From the NCBI GenBank assembly GCA_947632315.1, contig CANROV010000101.1:1-6887 (forward strand): a stretch of 6,887 bases of DNA. Direction: 5' to 3'. The position numbers and the translations under genes were made by a program. The notes under the pieces are model-generated. The model searched no databases. It was not told the DNA's origin and saw only the letters and a program-made list of their open reading frames with translations. Origin of the DNA: Candidatus Gastranaerophilales bacterium. Its GTDB lineage: Bacteria > Cyanobacteriota > Vampirovibrionia > Gastranaerophilales > Gastranaerophilaceae. Positions 1-6,592 of the stretch are shown one piece after another. How positions within the stretch are numbered: the stretch's first letter is position 1; every line of letters begins with the position of its first letter.

Positions 1-396
1 CAATATAGTATGATACACTTCATTTTCATCCATATATTGTTTATGGAGTATTCCGTCTGATATGCCTATAGATACCTCTGCCGAATACAATCTTGAATCT
101 CTGTCATAATTAAATGTGCAATTTCCGAGTGATTTTCTGTCTACTCTGCGCCATTCAACATTCATTTGAGAAAAATTCAAATTATCAACGATTTGAAAAG
201 AATACCTTCCTTCTCCCACTCTTTCCCACTCACGCAAAGCATCAAGAACCATCTGTTTATATGTATATCTGTCAATTTCAGACATTGAATACCAGCTGCA
301 AGGTGCTATATATACCGGCAGAGGAAAACACTGGTCAGGCCAGCGTATTAATTTACCGTCTTTTAAATGTCCATGCAAATATGTTATTTTTTGCAT
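1..396 (-). CDS. Matrixin-like zinc metalloprotease, N-terminal part only (runs off left edge)
   Basis: An open frame of 132 codons starts with ATG at 394-396 and is still open at base 1, so the C-terminal part is missing. I translated it by hand as it has no stop in the window. The layout resembles the start of a matrixin (M10-type) protease domain: 'PLPVYI' near residues 25-30, a helix with 'ALREWERVG' (53-61), a strand 'YSFQIV' (65-70), then 'MNVEWRRV' (78-85), which fits the family's 'DIxVxW' strand, and 'AEVSIGI' (106-112). The last residues, 'NEVYHTIL', are where the family's HExxHxxGxxH zinc helix would begin, but that motif lies outside the window and is not seen. An in-frame TAA directly precedes the ATG, so no longer N-terminus exists, and no signal peptide is present, which is odd for a normally exported protease. 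The gene overlaps the upstream zinc-ribbon gene by 13 nt, suggesting translational coupling. The call is by fold-like pattern only. Confidence 0.6.
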   Translation of the reverse strand, partial: MQKITYLHGHLKDGKLIRWPDQCFPLPVYIAPCSWYSMSEIDRYTYKQMVLDALREWERVGEGRYSFQIVDNLNFSQMNVEWRRVDRKSLGNCTFNYDRDSRLYSAEVSIGISDGILHKQYMDENEVYHTIL

Positions 397-716
397 TTAA
401 TTATTCGCCTTTTTTCTTCGTTTTTTATAAATTCGCACATTTCTTCAAGTCTTGTATCTTCCATCGCTTTTATTAAGTCATCCGCATTTTTAAATTTACC
501 TATAGCAAATCCTGTTTCTGCAAGTAACACGCAATCATTACACAAACGATATTTCCCGTATTGTATTGAACCTGCCAATGATTTCGTTTTTCCGCAGCAA
601 GAACATTCAAACATTTCTTCAGCCAGCGATGAATCCTCTTCTAAATCATCCAGTCTCATCTGTTCAACGACTAATTGCATTTCCTCTATTATTTTTAATT
701 GTTCTTCTTTATTCAT
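384..716 (-). CDS. Small zinc-ribbon-like protein of unknown function (110 aa)
   Basis: This is a short hydrophilic protein with no signal peptide or membrane segment, so probably cytoplasmic. Residues 1-35 are rich in Glu, Leu and Met and look like an acidic amphipathic helix, possibly a coiled coil. A four-cysteine module follows, C38-x2-C41 ('CSCCG') and C59-x2-C62 ('CNDC'), spaced like a zinc ribbon; C40 is an extra cysteine inside the first knuckle. The tail (75-110) is again helical and highly charged. It begins 17 nt after the upstream glycosyltransferase and overlaps the next gene by 13 nt, so it is probably in one transcript with both. The ribosome site is weak: GGA at 728-730 lies 11 nt from the ATG. 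The cysteine pairs suggest metal binding and a protein- or nucleic-acid-binding adaptor role, but I do not recognise the family. Plus-strand frames over this region lack any start signal and are shadows. Confidence 0.72.
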   Translation of the reverse strand: MNKEEQLKIIEEMQLVVEQMRLDDLEEDSSLAEEMFECSCCGKTKSLAGSIQYGKYRLCNDCVLLAETGFAIGKFKNADDLIKAMEDTRLEEMCEFIKNEEKRRIIKCKK

Positions 717-733
717 AGTATTTCTTTTCCGTT

Positions 734-2251
734 TTACATTATAACATGCCTGAATACATAAAATTGAACACCATCTCCGATTTCTTTTTCAAATTTATAA
801 TTTTCTTTTATGTATTGATATATATTTTTACCCCAGCTTTGCATAAAAAAACCTTCATTATACCATTGGTATATCAAATTCGACATTAATATAACATCAG
901 GAGGATTGTTATTTAATTCTTTTATTATGTAATCATCCGTTAATATTTCCGTATTTGGAGGAATAAGATAATAAAGGATATTATTGGATTTTCTATTTGT
1001 TATATAATTCAAAACAGCACTTTCAGGCATTACCAATATTGTTTCATTTGCTAATGTTTGTGTATTAATATAATCTATAGCTTCTTTTGTTGCCTGATAA
1101 AAGACATCCTTTACTTTTATTGTACCTTTTTGAGTTTCAACAGGGATAAGTTTATTTTCACTTATATCAAAACTAAAATATGAAATAAATAAAACTACGC
1201 ATATAGAAATTAAAATTAATGATTTTTCTCTAAATAATTTTTTATATAAAAATGTAAATAATAAAATCAATGCTATTGGAAGGAAATATGTACCGTATAT
1301 TTCAAGCTTTATATTTCCTATTACTTTTAATACAGCCAAAAGTGCAGTCAAATTTAATACAAAAAAAGCAAAATCATTTTTTATCTTTTTAATGTTAAAC
1401 AAAAAAATCAACGCTGTTATATATCCCGCAGACTGAAATAACGTTGGAAAGTGAGGATATATTACGGAAAGAACAGCATTCTTTATAGAATTAATACCGG
1501 GAATAATCCCCAAATAATTATAAAAGAAATTTACACTCTTTGACTGAGTCAATTTTATAATTAATTTTCCCGCAATAAATAAATCATTAATTGAACACTT
1601 TTGTATCAATAAAATAAATATACAAATTACAGGGAATACAAAAATATATAAAATTTCTTTTAATCCTTTTTTATATTTTATCAGACATAGCAACATTACT
1701 ATAAAAAAAGTCATAAATTCATACTTACAAGAAATAGAGAATCCAAAAAGAAGCGAGCAAAGCGCAAAATTAATTTTAGAATTTTCAGAATCTTTTATAT
1801 ATTTTACTAAGAAGTAAAAACTCCATAAAAAAGAAGCAAGTGCATATAATATTGAATATGAATACGGAGTAATCCAGTTTGAAACCGAAGGAAAAAATAC
1901 GCACACAGGAATAAAAGTTACTGAAAGGGCTAAAGCTGTCTTTTTATTTATATATATTGCAGTAATAAAATAACAGGCAGTTAAAGAAATAAAAGAAAGC
2001 ACAAAGCCTATAATATAATATGTAATTAAATTATCACCGAATAATTTAATCCAAAGCGTATTCAACATATATCCCAAAGGAGGATAATCGCAAAAAATAT
2101 CTTTATATAATACACTTCCCTGAAGCATTTGCTGAGGTATATAAAGTTCTCTGCCAATATCAGAATACGGGGAATTAATGTTATTTCCGAATATAAATAA
2201 ACAAATAACGCATAACATTAATATCAAAAAAATTGCTATTTTATTATTCAT
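734..2251 (-). CDS. GT-C fold membrane glycosyltransferase (GT39/ArnT-like), full-length copy
   Basis: A 505-residue polytopic membrane protein with about ten or eleven hydrophobic segments (4-22, 78-98, 107-124, 130-150, several between 162 and 217, then 268-288, 293-311, 316-335, 343-360) and a soluble C-terminal domain (about 365-505). The first outer loop carries 'SDIGRE' with D31 and then 'YKDIFCDYPPLGY' (49-61). An acidic residue early in the first loop and an acidic/PPL motif are typical of GT-C enzymes, which take a sugar from a polyprenyl-phosphate donor on the outer face of the inner membrane. Donor and acceptor cannot be read from sequence; lipid, glycan or protein glycosylation are all possible. 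The C-terminal domain has 'ETILVMPESAVLNYIT' and 'YYLIPPNTEI', repeated closely in the broken neighbour upstream. The two are clearly paralogues. The ATG is preceded by a strong -10 box and no Shine-Dalgarno sequence. It is followed after 17 nt by the zinc-ribbon gene. Confidence 0.85.
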   Translation of the reverse strand: MNNKIAIFLILMLCVICLFIFGNNINSPYSDIGRELYIPQQMLQGSVLYKDIFCDYPPLGYMLNTLWIKLFGDNLITYYIIGFVLSFISLTACYFITAIYINKKTALALSVTFIPVCVFFPSVSNWITPYSYSILYALASFLWSFYFLVKYIKDSENSKINFALCSLLFGFSISCKYEFMTFFIVMLLCLIKYKKGLKEILYIFVFPVICIFILLIQKCSINDLFIAGKLIIKLTQSKSVNFFYNYLGIIPGINSIKNAVLSVIYPHFPTLFQSAGYITALIFLFNIKKIKNDFAFFVLNLTALLAVLKVIGNIKLEIYGTYFLPIALILLFTFLYKKLFREKSLILISICVVLFISYFSFDISENKLIPVETQKGTIKVKDVFYQATKEAIDYINTQTLANETILVMPESAVLNYITNRKSNNILYYLIPPNTEILTDDYIIKELNNNPPDVILMSNLIYQWYNEGFFMQSWGKNIYQYIKENYKFEKEIGDGVQFYVFRHVIM

Positions 2252-2257
2252 TAAATA

Positions 2258-2286
2258 ATTATATCAAAATAAATTTTTTTAATCAG
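2258..2286 (-). promoter_or_regulatory. Promoter-like block upstream of the full-length glycosyltransferase
   Basis: On the minus strand a perfect TATAAT (2263 to 2258) is preceded by a 17-nt A/T-rich spacer and a weak -35, CTGATT (2286-2281, three of six matching TTGACA). The -10 ends only six bases before the ATG at 2251, so transcription would start at or next to the A of the ATG, giving a leaderless mRNA. The spacer and -10 are 21 of 23 identical to the block before the other glycosyltransferase (3994-4016), which argues for a real element rather than chance A/T richness. Confidence 0.5.
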
Positions 2287-2295
2287 AATTGTTAA

Positions 2296-2685
2296 TTATT
2301 TATTTTTTCTTTTATACACGGCAAGCCAAAAGTCTTTTCCGAATATTAAAGGTTTTTCATAATATTTCGGGATTAATGAACATATTTTATTTCCAAAACT
2401 TTCGCAGAAGAATGTTTCATTGTAATTATTATATGAAAACGGCTGAATAATTAAATAATCGGGTAAGTTATTTTCTAATTCTTTCATTATTTTTTCTTCC
2501 TGAAATATTTCAATATTCGGAGGGATTAAATAATAAAATTTATTATTTGAAATTCTGTCTGTTAAAAAATTTATAATTGCACCTTCAGGAAGCACCAATA
2601 TTGTATCATCCGCTGATGTATTACTTATTAAATATTTTACGGTTTCATAAATAGTCGCTATTTGCTCTTTTTCAGGAGCCAGCAC
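2296..2685 (-). CDS. Detached C-terminal soluble domain of the frameshifted GT-C glycosyltransferase
   Basis: A 129-residue frame whose earliest start is a GTG at 2683-2685, inside the frameshift run; there is no ATG near it. It matches residues of about 380-505 of the neighbouring full-length enzyme along its length: 'DDTILVLPEGAIINFLTDR' (26-44) against 'NETILVMPESAVLNYITNR', then 'FYYLIPPNIEI' and 'IMKELENNLPDYLI'. It has no membrane segment or signal peptide of its own. On the intact paralogue this domain would follow the last membrane helix, presumably on the outer face, so alone it would probably stay in the cytoplasm and be non-functional. The GTG overlaps the stop of the membrane part by 28 nt, so re-initiation is conceivable. 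The best reading is the tail of a broken gene rather than an independent protein. Confidence 0.6.
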   Translation of the reverse strand: MLAPEKEQIATIYETVKYLISNTSADDTILVLPEGAIINFLTDRISNNKFYYLIPPNIEIFQEEKIMKELENNLPDYLIIQPFSYNNYNETFFCESFGNKICSLIPKYYEKPLIFGKDFWLAVYKRKNK

Positions 2686-3977
2686 CCTTTTTCCGTTTTT
2701 ATTTTCTCTTGAGAATAAACAATATTACTTCTTTCCATATTTGAAATACAATATAAACTTGATATAACTATCATAAATACCGCAATAATAAAATTTATCC
2801 GTATTTTTTTTCGTTTTACCGAATAATTTATTAAATATATCGAAATACAAATTAAAAGTAACGGAAAGAAATATGTTCCGTATGAATTAAAACTTATATT
2901 AAAAATACATTTATATGAACATACAATTGCCGAAAGAAAAAGTATAAAAAACATTTTATCAGATATATTAAAATAATTTTTATTCCTCAATTTTATACAA
3001 AATAAAATAAATAAAATTACAGAAAATAAACCTATCCAATTAAAAAAGAAGGCATTACTTTCAACAAATTTTTCTTTAATCGAAAACAAATGAGTAATAA
3101 AATATATGGGGAAAAACAAAAATTTCATAAAATTTATTAATAACAATTTTAAAGAACTTATACTTGGAATAAATCCCAAATTCGTATAAAGAATATTAAC
3201 GCTTTTAGCTTTTGCAAGTAAACATATATAAGAAAACGCTTCTGTCAGATTATATAGTTTTACACCTGATTTATATAGTAAAAGAAAAGATATTAAGGGA
3301 AATAACATCACAGAAGCAAAAGATAAGGCAATCATTTTCGGGTCTGATTTCTTATATATCATTACTCCTATAAGAATAAATATAAACGGGAAAAATTCAT
3401 ATTTAAAACATACACTTAATGAATAAAGCAAAAAAGATAAAATTAATAAATATTTTTTATCAATTTTTATAAAGTATAAAAGAGAGATTAATGCCCAAAT
3501 ATAGGAATTCAATGCATATACAATTGAATATGAATAAGGGAAAATATAATTTGTCTGAGAAATTGTATAAATACAAGAATTAATTATCAAAAACAAAATA
3601 GAAAATATTACTACTGATGATTTTTTTAAAAATAATTTTAAAATTATATACAATCCCCACAAAATAAATGTTGAGTTTATAAATCCCATAATATATAAAG
3701 TGTCTAACTTCTCACCAAATACGGAGAAAAGGGAAGCATTCATTTGATAACCTAACGGGGCATAAACATTAAATATATCTTTATAAAGAGAAAATCCTTT
3801 ATTCATTACCATCGGAATATATACTTCCCGTGAGGAATCGGAAAAAACACTATAATTACCGTAATAATTATAAAAGAGCAAAAAATTTATTAATGCTAAT
3901 ACAATGAACATATAATAAGCTTTTATGTCAAAATATAAGATTTTTTTTATAACATTTATAATTGTATTATTTTTCAT
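2658..3977 (-). CDS. Membrane part of the frameshifted GT-C glycosyltransferase
   Basis: A 439-residue frame holding the N-terminal, polytopic part of a GT-C glycosyltransferase. It starts with a cytoplasmic-looking 'MKNNTIINVIKK' and a first helix at about 17-38, then the first outer loop with 'FSDSSRE' (D47) and 'LYKDIFNVYAPLGY' (64-77, D67), matching 'SDIGRE' and 'YKDIFCDYPPLGY' of the neighbour. Further shared landmarks are 'PYSYSIVYALNSYIW', 'CFKYEF', 'KSVNILYTNLGFIPSISSLK' and 'SYGTYFFPLLLI'. Differences are spread evenly, as in an old duplication followed by divergence. The frame ends early with the non-homologous tail 'CWLLKKSK' caused by a one-base shift. The ATG has only a weak ribosome site (AAAG). 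It is divergent from alanine racemase, with 55 nt between the starts, and is first in the minus-strand gene run. Whether the truncated membrane part keeps activity cannot be judged. Confidence 0.68.
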   Translation of the reverse strand: MKNNTIINVIKKILYFDIKAYYMFIVLALINFLLFYNYYGNYSVFSDSSREVYIPMVMNKGFSLYKDIFNVYAPLGYQMNASLFSVFGEKLDTLYIMGFINSTFILWGLYIILKLFLKKSSVVIFSILFLIINSCIYTISQTNYIFPYSYSIVYALNSYIWALISLLYFIKIDKKYLLILSFLLYSLSVCFKYEFFPFIFILIGVMIYKKSDPKMIALSFASVMLFPLISFLLLYKSGVKLYNLTEAFSYICLLAKAKSVNILYTNLGFIPSISSLKLLLINFMKFLFFPIYFITHLFSIKEKFVESNAFFFNWIGLFSVILFILFCIKLRNKNYFNISDKMFFILFLSAIVCSYKCIFNISFNSYGTYFFPLLLICISIYLINYSVKRKKIRINFIIAVFMIVISSLYCISNMERSNIVYSQEKIKTEKGCWLLKKSK

Positions 3978-3993
3978 ATTTTTCTTTAAACTT

Positions 3994-4022
3994 ATTGTAT
4001 CAAAATAAATATTTTTAAACTA
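3994..4022 (-). promoter_or_regulatory. Promoter-like block upstream of the frameshifted glycosyltransferase
   Basis: The minus strand reads TACAAT (3999 to 3994), preceded by a 17-nt spacer differing by one base from that at 2264-2280, and a poor -35 (TAGTTT, 4022-4017). From the -10 to the ATG at 3977 there are 16 nt, so a short leader is expected here, unlike the second copy. The conserved part, TTTATTTTGATA plus a variable base plus AAT, is shared by both copies. The same 55-nt gap must also hold the alanine racemase promoter, so the two may overlap. Confidence 0.42.
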
Positions 4023-4032
4023 AAATGTAAAT

Positions 4033-5169
4033 ATGAAATTTCAAAGAATATCAAACATAAATACAAAAAGAGATGCATGGGTAGAAATTAACCTTGATGC
4101 AATTGAAAAAAATATTATTGCACTAAAATCCATTGTAAAAAAAGGAGCTAAAATTTTATGCGTTGTTAAAGCAGATGCATACGGACACGGAAGTTCCATG
4201 ATAGCACCTACACTGTTAGCTTCCGGTATTGATTACTTAGGGGTAGCCTCAATAGATGAAGGAATGGAATTAAGAAATAATAAATTTAATTGTCCTATTC
4301 TGGTTTTAGGCGCAGCTCCGGTATGGGCATTTGATTATGCCGCTCAAAATGATATTTCACTTTCTGTTTTTCTTGATAATCACCTCCAAGCAGCTGATTT
4401 AACCTATAAAAAAACAGGAATTAAAACAAAAGCACATATTAAACTTGATACGGGCATGAACAGAATAGGCGTATCAAAAGAAAATGCCGTTGAATTTATT
4501 AAAAGAGTTGAAAACATGAACTCTATTGAACTGCAAGGAATCTTTACTCATTTTGCCTGCAGTGAAATTGAAGAGAAAACAGTTGAACAATTAAAAGTAT
4601 GGGATGAAGTGCTATCTAAAGTGAATACGGAAGGATTACTTCTTCACTGTTTTAATACTGCTGCCGCAATAGCAGGTTATAAGGAAGATAATTATAATAT
4701 GGTAAGACTCGGTTTAGCAATATACGGGTTAATTCCGGATTTACCGTCATTTGCCGAAAATATTCCTAAGCTGACGCCTGCCATGAGTTTAAAAGGAAGA
4801 ATTATTAATATTCATACGGCAAAAGAAGGTGAAGGGGTAAGTTACAGTCACACTTATATTGCCGATAAAGATACAAAAATTGCTACCATACCCATAGGAT
4901 ATGCTGATGGGGTAGACAGGCGCTTATCAAATAAAATATACGGCATTTTAAACGGACAAAAAGTTAAACAAATAGGTAATATTACAATGGACCAAATGAT
5001 GTTTGACATTACTGATGTAAAAGCATCGGAAGGCGATATTATTACACTTTTAGGTACAGACGATAATCAATCAATATCTATAAATGAATGGGCAAAAATT
5101 TTAGGCACAATTAACTACGAACTGATTTGCCGTTTAAAAGCAAGATTATCCAGAGTTTACACAAGATAA
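4033..5169 (+). CDS. alr: Alanine racemase
   Basis: A pyridoxal-phosphate enzyme that interconverts L- and D-alanine in the cytoplasm, supplying D-alanine for peptidoglycan. At 378 residues it has full family length and all the landmarks: 'VVKADAYGHG' (44-53) with K46 as the cofactor-binding lysine; 'LDTGMNRIG' (138-146) with R144; 'FTHFA' (171-175); 'MVRLGLAIYG' (223-232) with R225; 'GVSYSHTY' (268-275) with Y271 as the second catalytic base; 'IPIGYADG' (286-293); and 'ITMDQMMFD' (317-325) with M319 and D320. The tail 'INYELICRLKARLSRVY' is the usual ending. The ATG at 4033 has an in-frame TAA 12 nt upstream and no Shine-Dalgarno sequence. A weak -10 (TAAAAT, 4021-4026) lies six bases before the ATG, so a leaderless transcript is possible. 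It stands alone on the plus strand and ends one base from the convergent TolC-family gene. Confidence 0.97.
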   Translation: MKFQRISNINTKRDAWVEINLDAIEKNIIALKSIVKKGAKILCVVKADAYGHGSSMIAPTLLASGIDYLGVASIDEGMELRNNKFNCPILVLGAAPVWAFDYAAQNDISLSVFLDNHLQAADLTYKKTGIKTKAHIKLDTGMNRIGVSKENAVEFIKRVENMNSIELQGIFTHFACSEIEEKTVEQLKVWDEVLSKVNTEGLLLHCFNTAAAIAGYKEDNYNMVRLGLAIYGLIPDLPSFAENIPKLTPAMSLKGRIINIHTAKEGEGVSYSHTYIADKDTKIATIPIGYADGVDRRLSNKIYGILNGQKVKQIGNITMDQMMFDITDVKASEGDIITLLGTDDNQSISINEWAKILGTINYELICRLKARLSRVYTR

Positions 5170-5170
5170 T

Positions 5171-6469
5171 CTATAAAGTTTCTTTTATATCTATTTTAAA
5201 ATTTTCATTATTAACTTCTCTTATAAATTCATTCCAAGCATTATAATAGTCTGCAATAGCATACGAATGAGCAACAGAAATCATTCTGTATGATTCCTCC
5301 ATGGAAATTAACGTTGTTAAATCAATTTTATTTTCTGTATAACTTTTTCTTGAGGCATTAATTAACTCAAAAGAATTTTTTAACAATTGTTCGTTATAAT
5401 TTCTTAAATTTAATTGTGCAAGTAAAAATTTTTCATATGCTTTTCTTAAATCATTTAATGCTTTATTTTCAATAGAAGCATAATTTAAATGAGCTTGTTC
5501 AAGTTTTAGTTTTGCATTTTTTATTTCGGGTGCATATGTATATAAAAGAGGAATATTAACTATATTTGCAGAGACAAAAGCACCATGTTTAAAATCACAA
5601 GATTCAGACTGCGAACGATTCTGATAACTGTATCCGCCTGATATTTCAAAATCGGGAATTTTTTGTTTCATTACTATTGCAAGATTTTTTTCGGCTGATT
5701 CTATTTCCTGAAGTGCTATTTTTATATCAAATCTGTTATCTATTGCTTTATCTGCTATTACATCAAATTCAGGCATATTAAAATCAGCCTCCGGCATGGT
5801 TAAAGGACGATATTCTTTTGTAAATCCGTCTTCTTTTGTATCATAGAATGAGTCAGGAGAATTAATTACTTTATTAAAATCATATAACGCTGTTTTTACA
5901 GCATATTCAGAGGCATTAACTTCTGTTATAATCTGATTTAACAACAACTGAGCCTGAAGTACATCAGTTTCATCAACATAATTTGCTTTGTATTTTTCTT
6001 GAGCTTTTTCAAGCATTTTTTTCAAAAGTACTTCTTGCTCTTTCATAGTTTTTAAAACATTTTTTTTAGCCAGCAAATTTGTATAAGCTTCTCTTACATC
6101 CATTTTTAAGTCAAATTCAAGATATTCAATCTGTCTTGAAGTCAGTTCTAAATTTGACAGTGCATAATCTTTTCTTGCCTTTCTTTTTCCGAGTTCAATA
6201 GTCTGAGAAACTCCTATCTGCTGGGGATTTCCCTTTCCGGCTTTACCAAAATTATAATAAACTCCAGCCTGAGGATTTTGAAGCTTATTGGCTGATTTTA
6301 TATTATTAATTTCAATATTTTTATTTAATCTTGCTGATTGAATATCCAAATTATTTTTTACTGCAATTTCTACCGCTTCATTTATTGCTACCTTTTTTGA
6401 GTCAATAACTGCATAACAATCAGAAATCGAAATAACAAGTATAATTAATGCTGATATTAATTTTTTCAT
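5171..6469 (-). CDS. TolC-family outer-membrane efflux protein (OMF, CzcC/CusC-like)
   Basis: A 432-residue precursor of an outer-membrane channel subunit. Such proteins form trimers with a barrel in the outer membrane and a long alpha-helical periplasmic tunnel, and export metals, drugs or proteins with an inner-membrane pump and adaptor. Residues 1-20 are a signal peptide ending 'DCYA'; the cysteine lacks a proper lipobox, so lipoprotein processing is unlikely. Two homologous halves follow: 'AINEAVEIAVKNNLDIQSAR' (28-47), a strand region (66-93) with 'GVSQTIELGKRKAR', helices to about 200 with 'YVDETDVLQAQ'; then 'AIDNRFDIKIALQEIESAEK' (242-261), a strand region (272-310), and helices with 'YTENKIDLTTLISMEESY' (377-394). 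The frame stays open to an ATG at 6583, but the start at 6469 is preferred because it has GGAG six bases upstream and begins the signal peptide. No pump or adaptor gene is in the window, so the substrate is unknown. Confidence 0.93.
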   Translation of the reverse strand: MKKLISALIILVISISDCYAVIDSKKVAINEAVEIAVKNNLDIQSARLNKNIEINNIKSANKLQNPQAGVYYNFGKAGKGNPQQIGVSQTIELGKRKARKDYALSNLELTSRQIEYLEFDLKMDVREAYTNLLAKKNVLKTMKEQEVLLKKMLEKAQEKYKANYVDETDVLQAQLLLNQIITEVNASEYAVKTALYDFNKVINSPDSFYDTKEDGFTKEYRPLTMPEADFNMPEFDVIADKAIDNRFDIKIALQEIESAEKNLAIVMKQKIPDFEISGGYSYQNRSQSESCDFKHGAFVSANIVNIPLLYTYAPEIKNAKLKLEQAHLNYASIENKALNDLRKAYEKFLLAQLNLRNYNEQLLKNSFELINASRKSYTENKIDLTTLISMEESYRMISVAHSYAIADYYNAWNEFIREVNNENFKIDIKETL

Positions 6470-6475
6470 TATTAA

Positions 6476-6480
6476 CTCCA
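6476..6480 (-). promoter_or_regulatory. Ribosome binding site of the TolC-family gene
   Basis: The minus strand reads TGGAG, six bases (TTAATA) before the ATG at 6469. It is one of only two clear Shine-Dalgarno sites in the window and settles the start against the in-frame ATG 114 nt upstream. Confidence 0.75.
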
Positions 6481-6511
6481 ATAAATAAATATTTCGGCTT
6501 AAATTAATTTT

Positions 6512-6517
6512 ATTATA
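6512..6517 (-). promoter_or_regulatory. Possible -10 box of the TolC-family gene
   Basis: A perfect TATAAT on the minus strand would place transcription start near 6505 and give a leader of about 36 nt carrying the TGGAG site. The -35 is poor (ATGATG at 6541-6536 with an 18-nt spacer). In DNA this A/T-rich a lone TATAAT is weak evidence. Confidence 0.35.
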
Positions 6518-6564
6518 AATAAAATATAAGAAAAACATCATTTTTTGGAGTAAATTTGAGTTAT

Positions 6565-6586
6565 TTTTTGCACTTTTTTGCAAAAA
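6565..6586. repeat. Inverted repeat TTTTTGCA / TGCAAAAA
   Basis: Two perfect 8-nt arms (6565-6572 and 6579-6586) flank a 6-nt centre (CTTTTT). It lies between two divergent gene starts, 96 nt upstream of the TolC-family ATG, so an operator or DNA-bending site is more plausible than a terminator. The half site GCAAAAAT recurs on the plus strand near 6580, 6632 and 6693. Confidence 0.4.
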
Positions 6587-6592
6587 TTGATG

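Larger units (their letters stand above)
2296..3977 (-). pseudogene. Frameshifted GT-C glycosyltransferase gene (paralogue of 734-2251)
   Basis: Two overlapping frames together reproduce the whole architecture of the neighbouring 505-residue enzyme: membrane part in 2658-3977, soluble C-terminal domain in 2296-2685. The break lies in an A5G3 run (2685-2692, minus strand). Restoring one base there would join G431 of the first frame to the second and give a protein of about 560 residues; the eight residues after the break ('CWLLKKSK') have no counterpart in the paralogue. Both halves remain well conserved with no other stops, so the lesion is recent, a sequencing or assembly error in a homopolymer, or bypassed. 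The second frame has a GTG at the break, so it might also be made separately. Confidence 0.65.

Noticed and set aside
114..476. Plus-strand open frame of 120 codons
   Set aside because: It lies antisense to the matrixin-like frame and the end of the zinc-ribbon gene, has no ribosome site, and its translation is low-complexity Phe/His-rich without family features.
367..744. Plus-strand open frame of 125 codons, Ser-rich
   Set aside because: It is the antisense shadow of the zinc-ribbon gene, whose cysteine pairs and operon spacing are much more convincing.
2252..2295. Terminator between the two glycosyltransferase copies
   Set aside because: The 44-nt gap has T and A runs but no stem with G-C pairs on the minus strand; promoter elements explain it better.
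2685..2692. Programmed -1 ribosomal frameshift
   Set aside because: The reading GAA AAA GGG is not a canonical X XXY YYZ slippery heptamer and I saw no stimulatory hairpin or upstream Shine-Dalgarno sequence. P-site slippage on the A run remains possible, but a mutation or read error is simpler.
6410..6418. Lipoprotein signal in the TolC-family protein ('SISDCYA')
   Set aside because: An aspartate precedes the cysteine, which does not fit the lipobox; cleavage after 'CYA' by signal peptidase I is more likely.
6470..6583. Longer start for the TolC-family protein (38 extra residues)
   Set aside because: The extension would bury the signal peptide, has no ribosome site and covers the likely promoter; the ATG at 6469 has TGGAG at the right distance.
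6565..6586. Inverted repeat read as a terminator
   Set aside because: No gene on either strand ends near it; it sits between divergent starts and its stem is mostly A-T pairs.
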